From positions 2,232,001-2,296,000 of the forward strand of contig NZ_JAEQMU010000001.1 of assembly GCF_017908035.1 (NCBI RefSeq): 64,000 nt of DNA. The letters are read 5' to 3'. The notes beneath the pieces are model-generated. The model was not told where the DNA came from and searched no databases. It was given only the letters and a program-made list of their open reading frames with translations. Shown piece after piece: positions 8,644 to 17,240 of this stretch (the first letter of the stretch is position 1; the number at the start of each line of letters is the position of its first letter). Source of the DNA: Sphingobacterium tabacisoli (GTDB lineage Bacteria; Bacteroidota; Bacteroidia; Sphingobacteriales; Sphingobacteriaceae). Both the position numbers and the translations under genes were made by a program.

Positions 8644-11640
8644 ATGCAGAGTAAAGGGCTGATTAAATTTTTGGTAATAATAGTGGCATTAGCTTGTCTC
8701 TATTCTTTATCATTCACTTTTGTAACAAGAAAAGTGGAACGTGAAGCTGAGGCATATGCAGGAGGCAATATTGCAAAGGAAAAGGCATACCTAGATTCCA
8801 TTGCAGGTGAAACGGTTTATAACTTGGGTTTTGCCAAGTACACGTACAGAGAATGTAAATCTTATGAACTTGCTCTAGGGCTAGATCTTAAAGGTGGGAT
8901 GAACGTCACTATGGAGATTTCTTTAGATGAGTTAATTAAAAACTTAGCTAATAATCCAAAGGACGAAAAGTTTAACGCATCTCTAAACTCAGCAATTCAA
9001 AAAAGTAAATCTTCAAACAAATCTGTTGTCGATCTTTTTATCGGAGATTACAAAGCTAGCGGTGCGTCAGCTAGTTTAGCTTCATTTTTTGCGACAAAAG
9101 ATAACTCCGCTTTCATCAAAGCAACGAGTTCAGATTCAGATTTAAAAAGTTTCCTTCAAAAAGAAGCAGACAATGCGATCCAAAATTCATACAAAGTATT
9201 ACGTACACGTATTGATAAATTTGGTGTTGCATCTCCAAACATTCAGATTCAACAAGGAACAAACCGTATCCTTATCGAACTACCTGGTGTCAATGATGAA
9301 AGTCGCGTTCGCAAACTCTTACAAGGCTCTGCCAAATTAGAGTTCTATGAGACGCATGACAATATGCAAATCTATCCTTTATTAGATAACATCAATCGTT
9401 CTTTAGCGAGCTCTTTGAAATCTAATGAGTCTCCAAAAACTACTGTAAGCACAGATTCTGTAGCAGCAGATAGCACAAAAAAAGAAGACAATCTACTTGC
9501 TAATCTTTCTGCCAACAAAGGCGACAAACAGGATTCTAGTGTAGTAGCGGCAAATATGGCTGCAGAAAACCCGTTATTCAGTGTATTGATGCCATCCATA
9601 TACCAAGCTGAAAATGGACAACAACAACTAGCTCCTGGAGCACAGGTTGGTATCGCCAATCTAAAGGATACTGCGAAAGTAAATGCTTACTTAGCAAGAC
9701 CAGAGATTAAATCACAGATTCCTTCAAACTTAAAATTGATGTGGGCCGTAAAGCCGGAACATCGTAGTCCTAACTTCTTATCACTGTATGCTATAAAACC
9801 ACTTCCAGGTGAACATGGTGCAGTACTAACAGGTGAAGTTATTACAGACGCTAGAGATGCTTTCAACCCACAAACCAATGCTCCAGAAGTATCCATGCAG
9901 ATGAATTCTTATGGTGCTAAAGAATGGAGACGTATTACAGCTAAAGCAGCGCAGACTAAAGCATCGATCGCTATCGTCTTAGATGGCGTGGTATATTCAG
10001 CCCCTACCGTAAGTAATGAAATTCCAGGAGGTAGTTCTTCAATCTCAGGAAACTTCACTATTGAAGATACGAAAGATTTAGCTAACGTATTGAAGGCAGG
10101 TCGCCTTCCTACAACGGCTAAAATCGTAGAAGAAGCTATTGTAGGTCCTTCATTAGGACAGGCTGCAATTGACTCAGGAGTTAACTCTGCGGTAATTGGT
10201 ATTGTAGTCGTAATGATATTCATGGTTGTATATTACAATAGAGCAGGTTGGGCAGCCAACATTGCGGTATTATTCAACGTATTCTTCTTGTTAGGTATTT
10301 TAGCATCACTAAATGCTGTATTGACCCTACCTGGTATCGCCGGTATCGTATTGACAATGGGTACCGCTGTGGATGCCAACGTACTGATATACGAACGTAT
10401 ACGTGAAGAACTTCGTCTAGGAAAAAGTATTCGTCAAGCTATAGCCGATGGTTATAAACATGCATTACCATCCATCTTAGACTCCCAGATTACAACAGGT
10501 TTAGTTGGTGTTGTATTATTCTTCTTTGGTTCAGGACCTATCTTAGGTTTTGCGACAACCTTGATGATTGGTATTATCACATCGTTATTTACATCTATTT
10601 TTATATCGCGTTTGATTTTCGAGTTTATGTTAGACAGAGATATGAAAATATCAGTTTCATTCCCTTGGTCTGAGAAAACACTTCAAAACGCTAACTATCA
10701 GTTTATCAAAAACCGTAAGAAATTCTATATCGTATCACTGATCGCTGTAGCGATTTCTTTAGGTTTCGTTTTCACCAAAGGATTCACGTTAGGAGTAGAT
10801 TTCCAAGGAGGACGTACCTATACTGTTCGTTATGACAAAGCTGTTAATCTAGAAACTATTCGTAAAAACTTAGATGAAACATTCCAGTCTACCACAGAGG
10901 TAAAAACATTTGGTAGTGAGAACCAAGTTCGTGTAACAACAACTTATCATATCACCGAAACTTCGGATGAAGCTGATGCGGAAGTATTAGCAAAATTAAA
11001 TGAAGGTCTATCCAAAGAGCAAGGAAATAAATACGAAATCCTTTCTTCTCAAAAGGTAGGGCCATCTATTGCATCCGACATTAAAGGAAGAGCAGCCTGG
11101 TCTAGTATCCTTTCTGTATTGATTATTGCAGCTTATATCTTAGTGCGTTTCCACAAATGGCAATATTCAGTGGGTGCAGCTGTCGCAACGATACACGATG
11201 GTATTATCCTATTAGGTCTATTCTCTATATTAGATGGTATTGTTCCATTCTCATTGGACATTGACCAGCACTTTGTAGCGGCATTCCTTACTGTACTAGC
11301 CTATTCGGTCAATGATACAGTAGTCGTATTTGACCGTATCCGTGAAGATGTAAGCAAGTCAAAAGGTATGAATAGATACTTTGGAGATGTTGTAAATCAA
11401 GCGATCAATACCACTTTGAGTCGTACAATTATTACTTCTTTAACAATTATCTTCGTACTTGCAGTATTGTTCGTATTCGGTGGAGAGGTTATCAGAGGTT
11501 TCTCTTTTGCGATCCTGATCGGTATTATCGTAGGTACATACTCTTCGATCGTATTAGCGGCTCCTACAGTATATGACTTAGGTAAAGGTAAAAGTATTGC
11601 TAAGCCAGCTGAGGAAAAAGTAAAAGTGGTGACTCCTTAA
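8644..11640 (+). CDS. secDF: Fused protein translocase subunit SecDF
   Basis: At 998 residues this is the natural SecD-SecF fusion found in Bacteroidota. It uses proton motive force to help complete Sec export. The SecD half has an N-terminal TM (LIKFLVIIVALACLYSLSF), the motif LGLDLKGGMNVTME near residue 80, a long Ser/Asp/Lys-rich periplasmic insert around residues 255-300, and TM4-6 with TAVDANVLIYERIREEL. The SecF half begins near residue 675 and has TLGVDFQGGRTYTVRYD and AYSVNDTVVVFDRIRED. The conserved charged residues of both halves are intact. A terminator follows at 11659. Confidence 0.97.
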   Translation: MQSKGLIKFLVIIVALACLYSLSFTFVTRKVEREAEAYAGGNIAKEKAYLDSIAGETVYNLGFAKYTYRECKSYELALGLDLKGGMNVTMEISLDELIKNLANNPKDEKFNASLNSAIQKSKSSNKSVVDLFIGDYKASGASASLASFFATKDNSAFIKATSSDSDLKSFLQKEADNAIQNSYKVLRTRIDKFGVASPNIQIQQGTNRILIELPGVNDESRVRKLLQGSAKLEFYETHDNMQIYPLLDNINRSLASSLKSNESPKTTVSTDSVAADSTKKEDNLLANLSANKGDKQDSSVVAANMAAENPLFSVLMPSIYQAENGQQQLAPGAQVGIANLKDTAKVNAYLARPEIKSQIPSNLKLMWAVKPEHRSPNFLSLYAIKPLPGEHGAVLTGEVITDARDAFNPQTNAPEVSMQMNSYGAKEWRRITAKAAQTKASIAIVLDGVVYSAPTVSNEIPGGSSSISGNFTIEDTKDLANVLKAGRLPTTAKIVEEAIVGPSLGQAAIDSGVNSAVIGIVVVMIFMVVYYNRAGWAANIAVLFNVFFLLGILASLNAVLTLPGIAGIVLTMGTAVDANVLIYERIREELRLGKSIRQAIADGYKHALPSILDSQITTGLVGVVLFFFGSGPILGFATTLMIGIITSLFTSIFISRLIFEFMLDRDMKISVSFPWSEKTLQNANYQFIKNRKKFYIVSLIAVAISLGFVFTKGFTLGVDFQGGRTYTVRYDKAVNLETIRKNLDETFQSTTEVKTFGSENQVRVTTTYHITETSDEADAEVLAKLNEGLSKEQGNKYEILSSQKVGPSIASDIKGRAAWSSILSVLIIAAYILVRFHKWQYSVGAAVATIHDGIILLGLFSILDGIVPFSLDIDQHFVAAFLTVLAYSVNDTVVVFDRIREDVSKSKGMNRYFGDVVNQAINTTLSRTIITSLTIIFVLAVLFVFGGEVIRGFSFAILIGIIVGTYSSIVLAAPTVYDLGKGKSIAKPAEEKVKVVTP

Positions 11641-11658
11641 TCGGTCACTAGATATTAT

Positions 11659-11689
11659 AAAAAAAGGCTATCGAATGATAGCCTTTTTT
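11659..11689 (+). terminator. secDF terminator
   Basis: A-run, GGCTATC-GAAT-GATAGCC, T6: an 8 to 9-bp stem with uridine tail 20 bp after the secDF stop. Confidence 0.85.
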
Positions 11690-11744
11690 ATGTCCATTAG
11701 ATTCAACATAGCAACGTCAGATTCATAGTTTTTTCCAACGGAGA

Positions 11745-11776
11745 TTCGTGAATACAAAGCATTTTATATAAGTTTG
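11745..11776 (+). promoter_or_regulatory. Shared 32-bp promoter-like block, copy P1
   Basis: TTCGTGAAT, AAGCATTTTA and a terminal -7-like TAAGTTTG, 20 nt before the thioredoxin-fold lipoprotein ATG. The same 32 columns occur before lgt (45345) and the acyl-ACP desaturase (57137). 24 columns are invariant in all three. TTSG at the left end is placed like a -33 box. Confidence 0.6.
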
Positions 11777-11796
11777 TAGGGATAAAAAACAAACGT

Positions 11797-12426
11797 ATGA
11801 AGAAAATGATTATACCAGCTTATCTTATTGTAAGCGTATCGTTGGGGTTATCCAGTTGCTCTAATACCTCAAGTAATACGGAACAAAACAAAACGGAGGC
11901 GGACGCTCATCAAGGGCACGACCACAGTGCACATGCGAACAGTTCAAATAGCACAGCGCCACAAGCTCCGGCAAACACCCCTTCCAATCTTGCTCAAGGT
12001 GACCCTATTGCGCAAATTCCAGCCTTTACGTTTTATAAAGTAAAATCTGGTATTTCATTTACAAATACAGACATTCCAAAAGGAAAAAAAACAGCCTTCA
12101 TTCTTTTTGACCCAGGTTGCTCGCACTGTAGAACTGAAGCCGCTGCATTAGGCAAAAATTATGACCGCATTAAGGGTGTCAACATCTACTTCGTTTCTAT
12201 GAATGATCCGGCATTAATGGCATCTTTCTTAGAAACATTCGCAAAAGAACTTGTCGATAAACCAAACGTCGAAGTACTTTATGACAGAAACCAGGAATTC
12301 ATACAAAAATTCCACGTTCCTACACAATTCCCGGCCAACTACGTCTACGACAAAGACAATAAGTTGCAGGCACATTGGGATGGAGACAAAAATATTAATG
12401 AGATAGTAGCAGCCTACACAAAATAA
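11797..12426 (+). CDS. Thioredoxin-fold lipoprotein (AhpC/TSA- or TlpA-like)
   Basis: A 209-residue lipoprotein: signal peptide with lipobox LSSC (C21), then a disordered linker rich in Asn/Ser/Ala with a GHDHSAHA histidine cluster, then a thioredoxin fold. The active site is DPGCSHCRTEA (CxxC near residues 109-112) after strand KTAFILF, with the cis-proline loop VPTQFPANYVYD near 175. Such proteins are periplasmic or surface thiol-disulfide reductants or peroxidases. The substrate is unknown. The His-rich linker could bind metal (inference). It is preceded by promoter block P1 and is probably monocistronic. Confidence 0.82.
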   Translation: MKKMIIPAYLIVSVSLGLSSCSNTSSNTEQNKTEADAHQGHDHSAHANSSNSTAPQAPANTPSNLAQGDPIAQIPAFTFYKVKSGISFTNTDIPKGKKTAFILFDPGCSHCRTEAAALGKNYDRIKGVNIYFVSMNDPALMASFLETFAKELVDKPNVEVLYDRNQEFIQKFHVPTQFPANYVYDKDNKLQAHWDGDKNINEIVAAYTK

Positions 12427-12455
12427 CAAGCCCGAAACAACAAGTAATATCCCCC

Positions 12456-12567
12456 ATGAAACATCTATGTGGCTTTGGATGCACAGGCACCAATAAAAAC
12501 AGTTTGGATATTCCATCCCGACCAGTCCAGACAAGATAATGGGGTTTGAAAAACATATCATTTACAT
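12456..12567 (+). repeat. 90-bp structured repeat, copy B (diverged, extended)
   Basis: ATGAAACATCTATGTGGC…AGTTTGGATATTCCAT keeps the two arms and the mini-ORF frame (27 codons, 12456-12539: MKHLCGFGCTGTNK…). The inner hairpin and outer stem carry extra mismatches. The distance from repeat ATG to the gap ATG is 112, not 90. It ends TTTACATATGAAA like the others, with that last ATG being the GAPDH start. Confidence 0.7.
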
Positions 12568-13566
12568 ATGAAAATAGCAATAAATGGCTTTGGTCGTATA
12601 GGTAGACATACCTTACGCAACCTAATGGTACGTCAGCTTCCAAACATCGAAGTTGTAGCAATCAATGACCTTACAGACCCCGCTACGCTAGCACATTTAC
12701 TGAAATACGACTCAGTACATGGTCCCTTCCCAGGAGAAGTATCGCATGGGAAGGATTTTCTAATGGTAAATGGTAAGAAAATAACAATATTGAACAAAAA
12801 AAATCCAGCAGAACTACCCTGGTCATCTTTACAGATTGATTTGGTTGTAGAGTCTACTGGATTTTTCACCTCTCGGGACAAAGCCAACCTCCATCTAACT
12901 GCTGGAGCCAAGCAAGTAATCATCTCTGCACCCTCTTCGGATAAGGACATCCCTACCGTAGTATTAGGGATAAACGACACTGATTTTGATTGGCATGCCC
13001 CTATTTTCTCCAACGCTTCCTGTACCACCAATAATGTGGCACCTTTAGTCAAGATATTAGATGAAAACTGGCAAATAGAAGATGGCTATATTACCACTGT
13101 CCACTCGATGACTGGAGACCAAAACTTACACGATGCGCCCCATAGAGATCTACGCAGAGCAAGAGCCGCATCATCCTCCATCATCCCCACCAGTACAGGT
13201 GCTGCAAAAGCAATAACCAATGTCTTCCCACACTTAGAAGGAAAACTGGGGGGCGCCGGAATTCGTGTCCCTGTACTGAATGGCTCACTTACTGATTTCA
13301 CCTGTACGCTCAAGAAAAGAACTACCGTAGCAGAGATCAATGAAAAATTCAAAGCTGCAGCAATGGGGAGTCTCAAGCAGGTCTTATATTATACCGAAGA
13401 CCCTATTGTATCCGTTGATATTATCAACAACCCATACTCCTGCGTCTTCGATGCCCAATTGACCTCTATCGTCGGAGGCTTAGTCAAAGTAGTAGGCTGG
13501 TACGACAATGAATTCGGTTATTCCAATAGATTAGTAGACATACTAGAAAGAATCAGTTCCCTGTGA
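12568..13566 (+). CDS. gap: Glyceraldehyde-3-phosphate dehydrogenase
   Basis: This 332-residue phosphorylating GAPDH has Rossmann motif INGFGRIGR at the N-terminus, the catalytic motif SNASCTTN with C152, the partner histidine in TVHSMTGDQ near 175, PTSTGAAKA for phosphate binding near 209, and the C-terminal WYDNEFGYSNR. NAD+ preference is suggested by D34 after strand 2 (VVAINDLTDP). The last codon overlaps the next gene as GTGA. The start lies at the end of repeat copy B, an odd position for a central metabolic gene. Confidence 0.96.
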   Translation: MKIAINGFGRIGRHTLRNLMVRQLPNIEVVAINDLTDPATLAHLLKYDSVHGPFPGEVSHGKDFLMVNGKKITILNKKNPAELPWSSLQIDLVVESTGFFTSRDKANLHLTAGAKQVIISAPSSDKDIPTVVLGINDTDFDWHAPIFSNASCTTNNVAPLVKILDENWQIEDGYITTVHSMTGDQNLHDAPHRDLRRARAASSSIIPTSTGAAKAITNVFPHLEGKLGGAGIRVPVLNGSLTDFTCTLKKRTTVAEINEKFKAAAMGSLKQVLYYTEDPIVSVDIINNPYSCVFDAQLTSIVGGLVKVVGWYDNEFGYSNRLVDILERISSL

Positions 13567-13994
13567 TCCGTTTTATAACAGCAGCGCAAACCTTACAGCT
13601 CCGATCCCTTGTACTTCGAAATGGGTTGGCCCCAGCAAAATGTAGCTTTGACCACGACCTATATCCTTCAACATTTCATATGGGGTATTATGAAGGAGAG
13701 AACCTAGTCTGCATACTGACCTGTATGCAGGAAAATCATGGTAAACTTCCCAAATCAGCGTATAGATTACGTGGTATGGCCACAGCACCAGAGGGCAGGC
13801 GCAAAGGATACGCCGCTCAATTACTATTGGCTGCAATGGAACATCTCCGATCCCAGCTCCATATCGACTACCTCTGGTTCAATGCACGTGTTAACGCGTT
13901 TCCCTTTTACGAGGCTTTAGGATTCGAATATATGTCCGACGAGTTTGACATCCCAGAAATAGGCCCACATCGTGAAATGTTCAAGATGCTTTAG
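13563..13994 (+). CDS. GNAT-family N-acetyltransferase
   Basis: The 143-residue single GNAT domain has the acetyl-CoA pyrophosphate loop RGMATAPEGRRKGYAAQLL (Q/RxxGxG/A variant) near residues 68-87 and the C-terminal strand FYEALGFEYMSDEF. It starts with GTG at 13563, overlapping the gap stop codon by 4 bp, so the two are translationally coupled. The acceptor substrate is unknown. The 3' end overlaps the convergent gene at 13981 by 14 bp. Confidence 0.85.
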   Translation: MIRFITAAQTLQLRSLVLRNGLAPAKCSFDHDLYPSTFHMGYYEGENLVCILTCMQENHGKLPKSAYRLRGMATAPEGRRKGYAAQLLLAAMEHLRSQLHIDYLWFNARVNAFPFYEALGFEYMSDEFDIPEIGPHREMFKML

Positions 13995-14349
13995 TTCGCT
14001 TAGATCGCTCGTTGAGAAGTATCACCGCGACTAATAACAATACAACTGCGGCTATAAAAATATAAAGCTTATAGATTTGATATATTTCCGGAAAATATTC
14101 TAAAAGTCCTTTTCGCACAATCTCCTCCAAGTTCCTCGCTGCGAAAACAAATGCAAAAAGCAAGGGTATTTTATACTGCTTTCGTTGTTCTCCTTCCACA
14201 AATTCAATCAGACAGCCTACAAAGAGTAGAAAGCTAACAAAGAGCTGTATTATATGTACAATGCCAATTGTGTGCATTGAAAACAGTAGATTATTGACAA
14301 TAAGCAAAACAACAGCGAGAATAATACGATAAATAGGTTTCATCTTCAA
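13981..14349 (-). CDS. Small integral membrane protein, unknown function
   Basis: A 122-residue protein with about four hydrophobic helices: IILAVVLLIVNNLLF, IIQLFVSFLLFVGCLIEF, IPLLFAFVFAARNL and LYIFIAAVVLLLVAVILL. It ends in the basic tail NERSKRTKAS, which suggests a cytoplasmic C-terminus. No family is recognised. It lies 14 bp downstream of the TIGR02757 gene on the same strand and probably shares its transcript. It overlaps the GNAT gene tail to tail. Confidence 0.65.
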   Translation of the reverse strand: MKMKPIYRIILAVVLLIVNNLLFSMHTIGIVHIIQLFVSFLLFVGCLIEFVEGEQRKQYKIPLLFAFVFAARNLEEIVRKGLLEYFPEIYQIYKLYIFIAAVVLLLVAVILLNERSKRTKAS

Positions 14350-14363
14350 ATATTTTGATTAAA

Positions 14364-15143
14364 CTACATTTCCCGTTCCACTCCCAGACCAAACAAAGCA
14401 AAATCATATTTTACCGGGTCATCCGGATCTAAAATCAAAAGGTTTTCCGTTAATTCCACAGCGGTTTTCCAATTCACCTTTTCTAGTGTGATCAGGCCCA
14501 ATTTACGCGCTACGCGTTCGACATGCACGTCACACGGGCAAATCAACTGAGCTGGCAATAATCGTTGCCAGATACCAAAATCTACCCCCTGATCGTCACG
14601 ACGCACCATCCAACGCAAAAACATATTTAGCCGTTTACAAGTCGACTTTTGCATTGGCGAACTCACATGTTTGCGAGTACGTGTAGGATAATCTGCCAAA
14701 GAAAAGAAATAAGCTTTAAACCTATTCAAGGACACCTCCATATCGATGGGAGAGTTATCGACTTCCTGCCCAATTAAAAAAGCATCTTCCAACGAATCAG
14801 AATTCATATAATGATGTTTAAAAAAAGAAACGAAATAAAGTAGATCCGTATCATTAAAGGTACGGTGTTTAAAGTTCAGTAAACTTTTTAGATCCGTCTC
14901 CTTATGATTTCGCATAAAATCATAAGGTGTACCATCCATCCTATCGATTAACTCCTTACATTTATTGATGATGGTTTTCCGTTGTCCCCAGGCTAAAATA
15001 GCGGCAAAAAAGCCCATGATTTCAACATCTTTCTTATCATCAAAAAGATGAGGAATCAATATCGGATCATTTTCTATAAACTGTGGTCGGTTATATTCCT
15101 CGACCTTCTTATCAAGAAATTCTTTCAGGTTAAAAGCACTCAT
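14364..15143 (-). CDS. TIGR02757 / DUF2400 family protein
   Basis: The 259-residue protein matches my memory of this widespread but uncharacterised family: an N-terminal EFLDKKVEEYNRPQFIENDPI, FFAAILAWGQRKTIINK near residue 45, LYFVSFFKHHY near 110, and MFLRWMVRRDDQGVDFGIW near 170. The LRWMVR…D segment and the CDVHVERVARKLGLI segment recall helix-hairpin-helix DNA-glycosylase-like folds, an inference only. Its start lies 1 bp from the stop of the cystathionine synthase-like gene, indicating one operon. Confidence 0.82.
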   Translation of the reverse strand: MSAFNLKEFLDKKVEEYNRPQFIENDPILIPHLFDDKKDVEIMGFFAAILAWGQRKTIINKCKELIDRMDGTPYDFMRNHKETDLKSLLNFKHRTFNDTDLLYFVSFFKHHYMNSDSLEDAFLIGQEVDNSPIDMEVSLNRFKAYFFSLADYPTRTRKHVSSPMQKSTCKRLNMFLRWMVRRDDQGVDFGIWQRLLPAQLICPCDVHVERVARKLGLITLEKVNWKTAVELTENLLILDPDDPVKYDFALFGLGVEREM

Positions 15144-15144
15144 A

Positions 15145-16290
15145 TTACCCCAAAGCCTGTCTTAAATCCTCTACCAAATCGTCACCATCCTCGATTCCAA
15201 CCGAGAGACGCAACATATTATCAACCACACCTACACGCTGACGTTCTTCCTTTGTCATCGAACCATGGGACATTGTCGCCGAATGATTAACCATCGACTC
15301 CACTCCTCCTAATGATTCTGCTATCGAAAATAGCTTAAACCTAGAAGCGATACGAAATGTCTCCTGCAAATCAGCATCCCGTAGCACAATAGAAACCACT
15401 GCACCAAAATCCCGCATCTGTCTTTTCGCGATCTCATGTCCCTTATGCGTTTCGAATCCCGGCCAATAAATAGTTTCTATCTTAGGATGATCTTTCAGAA
15501 ACTCAGCCACTTTTCTAGCATTTTCACAATGTGCGCGCATACGCAAATGAAGCGTTTTTATGCCACGCAAGGCTAAAAAGCAGTCCTGGGGGCCAGGTGT
15601 CCCACCACAGGTATTATAATAAAAACGCAACCGCTTGTACAGGACTTCATCATTCATGATCAGAGCTCCCATTACGACATCCGAATGTCCATTAATATAC
15701 TTTGTAGCAGAATGCATCACAATATCCGCTCCCATATCCAATGGATTCTGCAAATAAGGTGACGCAAAGGTATTATCGACCACATAACATACAGAAGCAG
15801 CCTTAGCAATCCTGCCAATGGCCTCCAAATCCACCAACTGTAACGTTGGATTAGTAGGAGTTTCTATCCATATCAACTTTGTGTTTTCAGTAATAGCTTC
15901 CGCTACAGCTTCCACATCCGATGTATCGACAAAACGGAATTTGATACCATAATCCGCATATACTTTCGTAAAAATACGATAAGACCCACCATACAAATCA
16001 TCGCCGGTCAATACCTCGTCGCCAGTCTTTAACAGACGTAACACACAATCAGTTGCTGCCATCCCTGAAGCAAAAGCCAAACCGTACTTCCCGTTTTCTA
16101 ACGACGCCAAACAATCCTCCAAGGCCTTACGTGTAGGATTTGTTCCACGAGAGTATTCATACCCTTTATGCTCACCGGGATACGGCTGTTTATAGGTAGA
16201 GGTCTGATATATCGGAGTCATGATAGCACCGGTAGCAGGATCAGCCTGCTGTCCCGCGTGTATAGCGCGGGTTGCGAACTTATAAGCCAT
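15145..16290 (-). CDS. Trans-sulfuration PLP enzyme (cystathionine gamma-synthase / gamma-lyase type)
   Basis: A 381-residue member of the Cys/Met-metabolism PLP family. It has the N-terminal block ATRAIHAGQQADPATGAIMTPIYQTSTY, cofactor-stacking YSRGTNPTRKALE, the phosphate loop FASGMAATDCVL, and the PLP lysine in HSATKYINGHSDVVMG near residue 197. The C-terminal substrate loop SIAESLGGVESMVNHSATMSH is intact. Synthase or lyase activity cannot be separated by eye. The frame extends 3 codons upstream to a TTG, but the ATG at 16290 fits the family start. The TIGR02757 gene follows at 1 bp. Confidence 0.9.
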   Translation of the reverse strand: MAYKFATRAIHAGQQADPATGAIMTPIYQTSTYKQPYPGEHKGYEYSRGTNPTRKALEDCLASLENGKYGLAFASGMAATDCVLRLLKTGDEVLTGDDLYGGSYRIFTKVYADYGIKFRFVDTSDVEAVAEAITENTKLIWIETPTNPTLQLVDLEAIGRIAKAASVCYVVDNTFASPYLQNPLDMGADIVMHSATKYINGHSDVVMGALIMNDEVLYKRLRFYYNTCGGTPGPQDCFLALRGIKTLHLRMRAHCENARKVAEFLKDHPKIETIYWPGFETHKGHEIAKRQMRDFGAVVSIVLRDADLQETFRIASRFKLFSIAESLGGVESMVNHSATMSHGSMTKEERQRVGVVDNMLRLSVGIEDGDDLVEDLRQALG

Positions 16291-16321
16291 AGTATTCAAA
16301 AATTTTGCTCATATAAACTTA

Positions 16322-17140
16322 CTAAAAATCTAGTGGTGAAGGATACTTATACGAATATTTCAGCCTATCGATAATCTTCTGCCCCGATACGACCTTTTGA
16401 TGATTGGCCAAAGGGTCAAAACCAGATGGAAGTAGCAATCCGTACTTGGACGCTGATGCTAGGATGACCTCCTTTTTCGTTGGATGCATTGGAGCTACAA
16501 TATTATAAATATCAGGAGGAGGCAACGATTCAAATCCCAGTTTGATCAACGCAGATACATCCTCTAAATGTATAAAGTTAGCAGGTTGCTCCCCACTTTG
16601 ACACACCCTTCCACCAAAATACTTGGCAAATATACGTTCCTTACCAAATAGTCCACCTAGTCGATATACCAGGGTAACAGGAAGAGTTTTCATGATCTGT
16701 TCCGCTCCCAATAGCCTTTTATCCAATTCACCCGTCCATTCTTCATCATACAAACCGTCTTTATCTGGATATACACCGATAGAACTCAAAAAAATATGTT
16801 TTTTAAAAACAATCCGTTGCAAAAGACATTCAACATTACGGAACCTACTATCGAGCACCTCTGCAGTATTTCTCGAAGTAGCGGGGACAGAGTTCAGAAC
16901 AAAATCAACGGAATCAGGCAACGCGATCTCCCCTTTCAATTCTCCATCGAAGTCAATATGAACTCCATGATATCCCAAGCTCTCAAACATAGTGACTTTA
17001 TCTAACGAGGTCGTAGATATCCACACCTCGTATCCAGCTCCATGCATAAGCGCGGCGACATCTTGACCTACCCAGCCACCACCTAATATCAATATTCTTG
17101 GCCTAGTTGTACAAAACATCGTATTCATCTTAAAAAACAA
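16322..17140 (-). CDS. NAD(P)-binding Rossmann-fold / SDR-type protein (YeeZ-like)
   Basis: The 272-residue protein has a glycine-rich dinucleotide loop ILGGGWVGQDVA near residue 16. A chain of SDR-like strands follows (VDFVLNSVPATS, HIFLSSIGVYPDKDGLYDE, VTLVYRLGGLFG), and the NFIHLEDVSALI segment is typical of atypical extended SDRs acting on nucleotide sugars. The Ser in SSIGVYP replaces the usual SSTxVYG. The catalytic YxxxK is not clear, so the function may be non-standard. Three Met codons (residues 1, 5, 8) are possible starts. It is in line with the metabolic gene at 15145, separated by 31 bp. Confidence 0.75.
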   Translation of the reverse strand: MFFKMNTMFCTTRPRILILGGGWVGQDVAALMHGAGYEVWISTTSLDKVTMFESLGYHGVHIDFDGELKGEIALPDSVDFVLNSVPATSRNTAEVLDSRFRNVECLLQRIVFKKHIFLSSIGVYPDKDGLYDEEWTGELDKRLLGAEQIMKTLPVTLVYRLGGLFGKERIFAKYFGGRVCQSGEQPANFIHLEDVSALIKLGFESLPPPDIYNIVAPMHPTKKEVILASASKYGLLLPSGFDPLANHQKVVSGQKIIDRLKYSYKYPSPLDF

Positions 17141-17158
17141 ACCTATTAAAAACCAAAA

Positions 17159-17240
17159 AATCGTAAAAAAGTAAAACTGTTAGAAACACTACAATCTCAC
17201 TTTTTTACGATTTAAAAAGACAAATCAGCTAGCTGATTTA
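17159..17240 (-). terminator. Two nested stems after proS
   Basis: AAATCAGCTAGCTGATTT (17222-17239) is an 18-bp palindrome overlapping the proS stop codon and, on the minus strand, is followed by GTCTTTTT. A second, wider inverted repeat AATCGTAAAAAAGT / ACTTTTTTACGATT (arms 17159-17172, 17199-17212) follows. Either or both can end proS transcription. Confidence 0.65.
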
